Source of the DNA: Laburnicola sp. R22_1
Lineage: Eukaryota; Ascomycota; Dothideomycetes; Pleosporales; Didymosphaeriaceae
Length of the DNA stretch: 64,000 nucleotides
Assembly: GCA_014281115.1 (NCBI GenBank)
Contig: JACONQ010000013.1
Coordinates: forward strand, 982,501 to 1,046,500
Direction of reading: 5' to 3'
The notes under the pieces were generated by a model, which saw only the letters and a program-made list of their open reading frames with translations, was not told the origin of the DNA and did no database searches. Positions 55,286 through 64,000 of the stretch are shown in pieces (within the stretch, counting starts at the first letter, position 1; each line of letters begins with the position of its first letter). The translations under genes and the position numbers were made by a program.

Positions 55286-58200
55286 TACAGGTTTAGACAG
55301 CGATAATGATACCAGTTTCATAACAGTATGATCTGTTGTATGTCTGATACTCCCTAACCTAGTAGTGCTGCAGGCCAAGGGTCAAATGCTCCGCAGCGGT
55401 TCCTTGACGCTTTACAGCGATTCCCCATGCACACCAGCTTACAATACTTGATTCAATCAACTTTGCCGATTACATCCCTTGATGGCTATCGGTATCGAGT
55501 CTTGTCCCGGTCGCTTCGGTCGGTCGTCAGCCTGCATTACGCAGACTTGAACGGTGTACAAGCAAGATCGGTCTTGTCTTCATCTATATTTCCCTTTGCA
55601 ATCTAAACACACATCGGACACCGCACTAGCATGAGCGTGGCGCCGAGGTGCTAAGTCTGGCTGCACCGGTAGAGTCACCGTACATATGTACCGACAGGGT
55701 GGTCCCGCACTTGCTCGTTGATAACCAGGAAACAACAATTCGCTTCCGGGTAATTGCACTTTGTGGTGACCCTCTGTCAGTTTTCGATATTAACTCTGCA
55801 TGGCATAATAATACTATGCTTTGTCTTTCTCTCGGACGGTCATCGATCCGAACATGACCCCCACGCCCAACAATGGTTCTGAAGCCGTAGCATAACATGA
55901 GGAACAAGCCTATAGCCTACTAGTCCGGGAATGCCAGCAAGCCAGCGGGAAATAAAGATCTGTCCACACCACCCACAGCTGTGCTCCAATCGGGCGCGGG
56001 CCCCACCAGCACAACCCATCACACCGACACTACGTTCCCACCACCAAATCACCGCCCAGCACGCATGTCCGAAGAATAACCCCATCGACTTATTCTGACC
56101 TTGCAGCCCCACGTTGCGATCGTCCTGACGCTCGACGTCGTCAGCACTGGCCCCGCCACCTTCCCTTTCTAGTCCTCTGGATATTACCCTGTCGGCTTTG
56201 TAAGGCCCTACTGCCTCGAAACAGCTAGGCTCCACCGCCGTTCCCAGGTCGTGAATTAATCGCCACGCTTGTTACCTGATAGACTACACCTGCGGGATCG
56301 GAAACGGTCATTGCGCATACTACTATACATATGTATACATATGTAGAGAAAACGGGTATCGTGATGCATGGCAATCGTGATGCATGGCATGCACGGCGGG
56401 CGGCTTTCAAAGCACTCGGTCACACATTGGCGCGAAAAGCGAATTTTCGTCGGCGCGGTGCGAAGCCGCCGGGAAGCGAGTGTCCAATTCGGTTTCACGG
56501 TTTCTGCTCCACCAGAGCGTGGAACTACATGGTATGTGGGGTGGCGAGCGGGCGTTCGGCGAGGTTTATTTGGCCTCTACTGCTTTTTCATGCTCCACTC
56601 GGAGACTAACAGTCACCTGGGTGCTTTGCGAGCTTGATTCACCCTGTGCGCCAATTGCAGCCGTGGCTAGTGGCAAGTGTAATGCATAGTCGACGTGCCG
56701 AGGCTTGGAGGGTGCCGGCGCCGATCATGAGTGCTGCTTTTGCTGGTGAACTGGACGGGCGTTGGACGGGGATGCTGAGCGGGCTAAGCTAGGTGCTTGG
56801 GGGTAAGCTGCCAGGCTGGGGGGATGCTGTTTTGTTGGGCCAACACGTTGAGGCTTTTATGTAGGTGCACTATTGCATGGAAATGTGAGGATTAGTGATC
56901 GGCTGTATAGCTGTAATTGTGCAGTTGAAGGTTTGAATCTCGCTGTCTTTGAAACATTGTACCGCGCGAGCGCTGCCTACCTGCCCACCATATGTACGGT
57001 AAGTATTTTTCTATACGCATATCAACGGCGTTTGCCGTGATCTACGTCGAAGATCACGCTCGGAACATAATACCACAGACGAGAGCAGCACGTTATCGCG
57101 AACGTCCAGAACGTGTCGTGTGCGCATTCCCCCAGCTTTTCCCCTCAGCCCCGCACTCCATCGATTGATCATCCCATGGTCCACGCCACAGCACAACATA
57201 AGCCCATCCTTCACGCCCAGCCTTCGAGAAGCCTTCTCACAGCAGAGATCAAGTGCTCACAAACACGCTCGCTCACTACACTTCAATCCGCCCAGCCAGC
57301 CAGTCCGCCACCCCATGCCATTATTCCAACATTGTATGGATGCCCCATTCAGACGTGCAACCCGACTCAGCCCCAAACACCTCCACTTTCCCACCTACTC
57401 GTCTCACACGCGTCCCTGCCCCGCAACGGACACGAGCACATCCGATACGAAAACCTTCCCACCACCTGGTAGATACATACTTTACCCTACCACCTAGTTG
57501 CACGAACGAACGATTCATGAGGCGAATCTGGATTAATAATGCGCCCTCTCATTCCGCGGAACAGGCTCCACGTGCTTCCCCTGTGCAGTGTCCTCGTATT
57601 CATGACTGCGTCTGTTGTGACCGCGACATGGATGTGCGTATATTCGAGATTTGGCAAACGCAGTGCGACGAGGAGGACCCGATATCTCACGGCGTGCTGC
57701 TGCTGCTTTATCTTGCATCCGGGAATCTTGCATCCGGGATTAATAATTATCGTCGTGTGCGGACGGGCCGAGGAGGAGGAGAGAGAGGGTGTTTCCACCA
57801 ACTCGCGCATGGCATGTTGTGGAGCGTCGAGGGGATGTTGTGTAGGTATCCATGTATGCAGAAATGTAGGTATGTATGTATGTGTATAGTCTTGGCTCGT
57901 TTATCACGGCCTACGATTTCCCTCAGGGACCTATGTACCGGCTGAACTGTTTTGCTGTAGATATGCAAGATACGACGTGCTGCTGGAATGGCCGCAGAAG
58001 TACGTACGGCTTCGATCGAGTCTCACGCCAAAAAGAAGCTGCTGTGCCTCTTGACGGCCTCGCATTGCGTCTTATTGCCAAGTACAACTTGCAGTGTATC
58101 CGCTCCAGGCACCACCCTGTACATCTCCGTGCGTGGCAGTCATAGTACCTAGGTATGTCTCACCACATCCGCTCCTGCACCTTTCTCAATGTAGGTACGA

Positions 58201-60347
58201 AACCACACAAACAAACCCAGCCACATTCCGAATCCGCCATTCCCCCCACAAACTCCCAGTCTTGAGCTAATACCGGCAGACCAATTGACCGCCATGTACA
58301 CCAGCTCAGCTCCGCTCAACTCCGTTCATGTACGCGGTACGGTACGATGCGTGCCCAGGTGCTCCCTAGTCCACGGATCCACTTCCAACGCCTCACATGA
58401 CGTTACAATCGTTCGATCAATGCGTATTGATTCCTTCTCTGCACGAGAAGTAAGACAAAAGGGAAGATATCTAGAAGATTCTAGACTTCTATGCGCACGC
58501 GGGCAAGACGTGTAGATGCACGCCTAGGCTATGCAGCAAGTGGTGAGCAGGACCTATGCGATGCAATCGTGCACCTCGCGCTCGCCGCATTGAGCGTCCA
58601 GAGACTACCTAGGTATGGTATGGTATGGTAAAGTATCGCACACATTGTTCAACACAACACCATCCATCCATCCACCGCAGCTGGTAAGTACTCATCTCCA
58701 TGTCCATACCATACCAATGGCATATACATATATGCCTCCCTCCTCCCCATCCCATCCCATCCCATCCCATCCCACTCCACTCCCCATCAACGCACCAACC
58801 AACCACCCACCCACGCCACCAACACCCACCAACCCAGCCGAACTCCCAACCCAATCCAACCCAAGCACAACGCACACCGGCACCCCAACCCAACCCAGCA
58901 CCCCGGGCCCCCGCCCACCACGCCACCACGAACCAACGCCATTGATCCTTCGTCCATCCGTCACGGCCCATCATCCTTCGCGCCTATCTTACACGTCACT
59001 CAAACCACCTGCCAGGCTGCCAGCTGCTAGGTAACCCAACGTACAGTACGGTACGGTAGGTATCTACTGGGTATCTAGCAAGGGTGTTCCCGTCTTCCTC
59101 CCCGTCTTCGTCTTTGTCTCCGTATGCGTCTCCCGCCGCGAGCAAAGAAACGTACTTTTGTATGTATAGTCTACACTCTACAAGGCTATACACAGCTACA
59201 GTAGGCAAGGTACTTAGCCATGTAATGTTATACCCACAGCCTACAGCCTACTGTATACCACCACCACCACCGCCATCACCATCATTCACTCATTCATTCA
59301 ATCATCCTAGCTCTGTATATACACCTAAACTACACATCCACTCATCTGTACCTACCTACCCATCCCATCCCATCCTATCCCATCCTATCGAGAGAAAAAA
59401 ATAGAATAAAACAGTCTGCACAGAAGCGCACACCGCCACTTCCCGCCTTAAACGTGCTTACCCTCCCACCTCATCCTCACCCTCACCCTCATCCTCATCC
59501 TCATCCTTCTCGCCTCAAGCAAGCAAAACAAAAGCGAGCAAGCGAGCTCGCGACCCACCTCCCCGGGACGCCTTCAAACTCTAGCCCCGGCCCGGCAAGT
59601 GCCCGGGAATAATAACACCAGTATCTAGCGGGAATAATAACACCAGTATCTAGCTCGCGCGAGCCCAACCCGCTTCACTTCACAGGAACAAAGAACAAAG
59701 CGAACGAACAACATGAGTGACCAACCACATTCAATTCCCATCGATCGCTCTCTGCACTAGTAGAGCATCGCATCCAGTGTCTTCTTCCCCCGACCCGCCG
59801 CCGTTCCACCTTCCAGGAACAGCAAAAACTATCAAGCCAAGGAATCAATCTCCCTCCCTCCCCCACTAAATCAAAGTATACAAGTGATACAACAAATAAA
59901 CCTCCCAATCCCTTCCCTATGCCACACCACCCTCCATCATGATATCAGCGATAAAAATAATACCGGCCCGCAAAACGGGTCTTGCAAAAAGATCAACGCC
60001 GTTTCCCAACCCCATCCAATATGGGGTGGGTCTTGTATCCGAATAGAATAGCACAATGATAACCACCCAAAAAAAACGGTTAGTTTTGCAACCGAGAAAC
60101 GCCCTATGTCTAAAAATGAAGATGCCGTGTGAATCCGAGAAACCACCCGAAAATGTGGTGTATGTAAATCGCCAGTTCGCCTTGCAGGAAAATGTGATGC
60201 AAATCCCAAGTTGACGCCGGGGTATGCTGCCCAATGCAATATGCAAATTCGCTCTCATGTGCGCACAGTCGTAATCATTTTTGCTTGATCCACCCAAAAA
60301 GTGTATCAAAAGGTGAAGAAATCCAGGACGCGGAAAGTCGAAACGAA
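55286..60347. other. Gene-poor 5-kb gap with pentanucleotide repeats
   Basis: No frame with family resemblance or coherent splicing. Repeats include TATGG units (58614-58628), (CATCC)n at about 58749-58790 and 59358-59390, CACCCTCATCCT units near 59471-59506, and a perfect 25-bp duplication (listed). Short direct repeats ATCTTGCATCCGGGA occur at 57712-57740. Part of it is downstream DNA of the RGS gene. It may contain noncoding transcripts, but I cannot point to one. Confidence 0.45.
59604..59653. repeat. Perfect 25-bp tandem duplication
   Basis: Two identical adjacent copies starting CGGGAATAATAACACC and ending in GTATCTAG (59604-59628 and 59629-59653). The absence of differences suggests a recent event or assembly duplication. 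Confidence 0.9.
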
Positions 60348-61559
60348 CTAGAACAAGCCGCCCTCGACTACTCCTTGCTCTTCCTCTCTTAAATGACCTC
60401 CGCTTCTCTTCTTCGGCCAGAGCTTGCTGCTCACTCGTTTCCAGCTGTCTCTTGTTGCGTTGGCTAAGCCATTGTGTTCACCGCGGCTTGCCCTGGGGCT
60501 AGGCGTTCCGCTATTTGAGCCGCTGTCGTAGTATGCTTGCTGGAAATCCATCATCGGGTAATCGCTCATCGGCGGTGTTCCCGGAGGCGTCAACGGGCCG
60601 CTCATTCCCGATGGACTTCCACTTCCGGAGTCATCTGTCAACGCGTCACTGCCGCTGGCGTAGCTGAGATGACCCCGAGAAGAAGGCGATGCTGATGAGG
60701 TTGCTGGTTGGGAGTTGAAGCGAGAATGTGAAAAGGGACGACCGTGCATAAAGTTGGAGGTGAGTGATGATGGTGCAGAAGCGCGCTGGTGGGAGGGAGG
60801 CTGTTGGGTGCGGGATTGGTAGAGCGTGCGTTCGTCGTAGCTGCGAGTGGAAGAACGAGTGCTCGAGTCGTGGCTATTGTTTCTGGTTGTTGAAGGGAAG
60901 GCACTCATTGGTGACGCCGAGTTCAAGAAGGATACTAATACACTCTCTTCCATGAGTTCGTATATCTTCGAGACAGCCTCATCCAACGCCGACGGATGCG
61001 GCGGCACGTACGAGTCGGTGAGGTTGAGGAGCGTGTCGCGCACGTCGGCAGGGAGGTTGACCTAGTCCTGTTAGCAAGCACACGACACAAGAGTAGGGAG
61101 AGAGCTCACCTCTCGAGGGCCTGATTCCCGGATGTAGGCGTCTATTAACCGTCTCCATAGCATGAGCACGTAGGCGCACTCATCGGAGAGGGGTGAGATG
61201 GGCGTACCCGGATGGCGGTTGACCATTTTTGAGTAGTGCTTTCGGTATCGTGAGGCGTCCATTGTGAATTCGAGATTCTCCAAGCAGTGGTTTTGGGACA
61301 GGAAAGCCATGAAGGAGCTTAATGTGTAAGGCGGCGGGGCGGTGTTGGCCAGGATCTCGGCGAGGTTGGGTCTCCGGTTGCAGGCAGAGGTGATGCTGCG
61401 AGGTATTGACACGGTCAGAGGGCGCGAGGGTGCGTGGTGCTCGGACATGAACATTTTGACGTCTTCGTCGTCGGGCTCAGCCGTCGACGTGGTGGGCGAC
61501 GAGGCGGTGGAGGAGGCGGAGCGTAATGAGACTGCGGCGCCGGCCTTTGGCGAGGACAT
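60348..61559 (-). CDS. RGS-domain protein (regulator of G-protein signalling)
   Basis: Predicted GTPase-activating protein for heterotrimeric G alpha subunits. Two exons (intron 61062-61109, GTGAGC/ACTAG) give 387 residues. After a Ser-rich start, the RGS domain covers about residues 60-195. It begins NLAEILANTAPPPYTLSSFMAFLSQNHCLENLEF, an excellent match to RGS helices, and continues with DASRYRKHYSKM. It then reads DECAYVLMLWRRLIDAYIRE, and across the splice VNLPADVRDTLLNL, SALDEAVSKIYELMEESVLVSFL. The C-terminal 170 residues are Ser/Pro-rich with phosphorylation-like SPS and PPGTPP motifs, ending in a basic KRVSSKLWPKKRSG. The short RGS-only layout resembles fungal RgsB/RgsA relatives; exact type unclear. 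Translation could start further upstream in frame (61679), but those codons look random, so MSSPKAG at 61559 is preferred. Confidence 0.88.
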
Positions 61560-63878
61560 GACGCTTCTCCGCAGCTGTTTGTACACGCGACGGACGCTAT
61601 TTCTACCCTGTCTGTCGAAGCCTTCACAGGGACAGCACTGAGGGCGGAATTGTTGCGCCAGCGTGACGGGTAGTGGCACAAGGTTCGACAGAACCCAGTG
61701 GCAAGGCGATGGCGTGGAGGGATGCTACGGCGGCGACAGGGGCATCGAGGGCACTGGCGGCTACGGGATCGCTGGCGGGGTGCGGTGACGGGGTGGGAGT
61801 GGACAGGCGTGGGCCAGACTCGCACAGGACGGTGGCGGTTGCTAGTCTGCAGTGTCGTCTCGAAGGGCGGCACGGCAGAAGCGAGCGTTTGCTGTCGGAC
61901 ACGACCAGGCAGGCGGCGGGCGGGTGGTGGTGAATGGAGGTCCGGGTGGCGGCCAGGTCGCACTTGTAGAAACGGCGGGCTGGTGGTCGTGGTCGGGCGG
62001 GTGGCCGTCGTGGGCCGGGTACGGTGGTGGGCGGGCGGGCGCAGGTTCGGGGCGTGTGTGGAGGCTCTGGAGGCACGGGAGGCACTGGATGGAGCAGGAC
62101 GCAAAGGCAGAGGATGCTGTCCCGGGAGCGGCTCAGCGTGGTTTTGACTGTTGGGGCAGCCGCGTAGGGGAACGGGCCAGGAGTCGGTGGAGTTGGGCGG
62201 GTGGTCTGGCGCAGGCGTCGTTTTGGCGTGCGGGCAGGGGCGACGGCGGAGCTGCTGGGGGGTCCTGGCACGGGCAGCGCAGCACTGGGGGCACCTGGGA
62301 CGCTAGCGGAAAGGCGTCAACTGTCAGTCACGGCAGGAGCAGCGCGCGCCGGGGTGAGGAGCGGCCGGGCGAGGGCTTAAAGCGGCAGGCGCGCAGGCGG
62401 GGCCCATTGGCCGCACGCGCCATCGAACGAGCATGGAAGAATTCTAGCGCGCCCGCTAGCAGCACTAGCGCCTCTGGCAGCGGCCCCTGCTGAAACGCTG
62501 CACAGAGGGGCCATGGCCACCACGCCGCGCCTCGCTCGCTGTCCACTCACGGTCCAGGCAGGCGGTCGTGAGGATGATCCCTCATCCGTGATCCATCCTG
62601 CATCCGATCCATCCTCCATCCTGATCCATCCTCCATCCTGATCCATCCTCCATCACTTGCTCCGTTCTGGCCTGTCTCCCGCCGGCCTCGGCCTCGGCGT
62701 CGGTGCGTACGTGGGTGCTTGACCCGGCGCTGCGTCCAGAAATGACGCCCGGCCCCGGCCCACCTCAGACCTACCTCTAAGGCCATCCGTAGTGGTCTTG
62801 TCTTTTTCTTTGTCCGCACACGGCCGAACATGACCGCTCGCGTTGCAATCTTGCTGCTGCTGCTACCGCTGCTGCGACGCTGCGAGGACAAAGAAAGCCC
62901 ACGCCCGTGACGCTCGCGAGACCGATGATGCCGTGGTGCGGCATGGAGACAATCGGCGCATGCATGCAAGCGCAAAGACCCCGCCAGGTGCCAGATGCTC
63001 ATTCGGCCAGCGCTCCAACGCGCGCCCCTGCGCGCCCCGCCCATCCATCGCCACTTTCACCTCTCTCGCCCTACCGCTGAGGTCAGGACCCGCGAGCCTT
63101 GCCCCAATCGCTGAGTCCCGCCTCTGACTCTGATGGAATAGTACCGTAACAAACACCGGCCGTATACCGAGTAATGCTGACGGACTGATGAGCAACATCT
63201 GCTGCGCTACCCTCACACTACCGCCCTCTTCAGTTCAGTCTTGTGTCCGCACCGTGCTTTTGCGCGGCGCGAAAGAAGAGGGGCCCGTGTCGCCAGTCGT
63301 GCCTGCTGACGTTTCACAACCCCCCGTAATCATTGCCGCGCGTCCATCCTTTGATGCACAGAAAATTCCAGGCGTCTTCTAGAAGCTCGCCGCATTCGAC
63401 CCAAATCCGCTCGCTCTCGTGTCGCCAACACCAACACGGCCACAACACATGCAAACCGCCATTGTGTCCACATGCCGTGACTTTATCGGCCCGTGGCCAG
63501 CGCCCAGCCTCAAGCCTGAGCTCCCACGTCGGAAGAGCCTCTTCTGCAGCTACCAGTGCAGAAACTTTTCCAGGCCCACAACGCGGTAGCGAAACACAAC
63601 AGAAAATTTTCTTCGCCTACAACACGAGAACGCACGCCGGGAGTGGGGGTTTGCTTCAATGCTTGTGCTCTTCGCGAAGACACATCGAACCATCGCCTCA
63701 CCGCCTCTGAGTCGTTGGTTTATCTTTGTATCATTAGTCGTGACATTGATCAACAGCCGGAGATCTCATCTTGTAACCCCTGTATACAGTACATGCCGCT
63801 AGATACCATTCACTCCGACCATCATCCTCATATCGTCTATCCAGTATCAACCGCCTTTCTCCCCGGCATCCCATCATC
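61560..63878. promoter_or_regulatory. Long upstream region of the RGS gene, GC-rich
   Basis: About 2.3 kb between the RGS start and an outward-pointing start at the right edge. Long GC-rich open frames occur on both strands (for example minus-strand 61415-62104 and plus-strand 61852-62493) but are Arg/Pro/Gly-rich shadows without family signal. A 17-bp tandem repeat lies at 62606-62656. Long 5' regulatory or leader DNA is common for signalling genes in filamentous fungi. Confidence 0.45.
62606..62656. repeat. 17-bp tandem repeat, three copies
   Basis: Unit GATCCATCCTCCATCCT repeated at 62606, 62623 and 62640, the last with two changed bases. It lies in the region upstream of the RGS gene. 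Confidence 0.85.
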
Positions 63879-64000
63879 ATGAGAAGACGTTGCTTGCCTG
63901 CGTGGGATGGTGCATCCAACCAACACGACGCCTCTGGCATCTTGCACAAGCGTACCAAAATCTCGGAAGAAGGATTCGCATCGCCCGATCCGTGTTGCTG
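63879..64000 (+). CDS. Possible 5' end of a gene running off the right edge
   Basis: From the ATG at 63879 the frame stays open to the window end and encodes at least 40 residues: MRRRCLPAWDGASNQHDASG, then ILHKRTKISEEGFASPD. The Lys-Arg cluster would fit a nuclear protein, but this is too short to assign. It follows a pyrimidine-rich stretch (63812-63878) as many fungal starts do. Chance openness cannot be excluded. Confidence 0.4.
   Translation, partial: MRRRCLPAWDGASNQHDASGILHKRTKISEEGFASPDPCC

Noticed and set aside
57253..57945. 230-codon plus-strand frame in the 55-60 kb gap
   Set aside because: Composition resembles random translation of C-rich DNA, no domain or signal peptide, and no neighbouring exon fits.
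61415..62493. Long Arg/Pro/Gly frames on both strands upstream of the RGS gene
   Set aside because: GC-driven openness, no conserved pattern; stop at different places on both strands without splicing logic.

Overview
The window reads as nuclear DNA of a filamentous ascomycete (Pezizomycotina). Most genes carry short GT-AG introns of about 45-70 nt, lie on both strands with separate promoters, and encode typical fungal families (PHO84 phosphate permease, fungal rhodopsin-domain protein, SOG2, Tag1/DUF3712, Yvh1, Vfa1). A class such as Dothideomycetes is possible but is not shown by the sequence. There are no operons, CRISPR arrays or prophage-like regions.

Layout. 1-11 kb: PHO84-type phosphate permease (cut by the left edge), GNAT acetyltransferase, fungal rhodopsin-domain membrane protein, an APC-family amino-acid/GABA/choline-type permease, and a secreted astacin-like metalloprotease with a frame break. 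12-17.2 kb: a small unknown protein, the complex I PSST subunit, a TRAPPC2L/Tca17-like tether subunit, and an AFG1-type mitochondrial ATPase with an in-frame stop at a normally conserved Trp position. 17.8-30.2 kb: mitochondrial PPR protein, Cwf18 splicing factor, ZCCHC10-like RS protein, R3H-SUZ RNA-binding protein, TatD nuclease and Vfa1. 34.6-40.9 kb: C2H2 zinc-finger protein and the Yvh1 phosphatase. 44-55.3 kb: Tag1-like vacuolar protein, ornithine carbamoyltransferase, secreted beta-helix protein, SOG2 and a small conserved-looking protein. 60.3-61.6 kb: RGS-domain protein. At 63.9 kb an open frame runs off the right edge.

Three gaps (30.2-34.6, 40.9-44.0 and 55.3-60.3 kb) hold no gene I can support. 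They are rich in short tandem repeats, and one of them carries two promoter-like E-box plus TATA clusters without an obvious gene.

Functionally this is mostly a housekeeping neighbourhood (mitochondrial function, RNA processing, trafficking, signalling) mixed with transport and secretion genes. Neighbours do not form a pathway; many pairs are divergent and probably share promoter DNA (PPR/Cwf18, ZCCHC10/R3H, TatD/Vfa1, Tag1-like/OTC, SOG2/small ORF). I found no clear new multigene system. The most notable signals are two apparent gene breaks (AFG1 stop, metalloprotease frameshift), a pair of short inverted-repeat elements bracketing the first exon of the zinc-finger gene, and unusual intron placements. 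All exon models were made by eye from splice consensus, frame continuity and remembered family features; no search was run.
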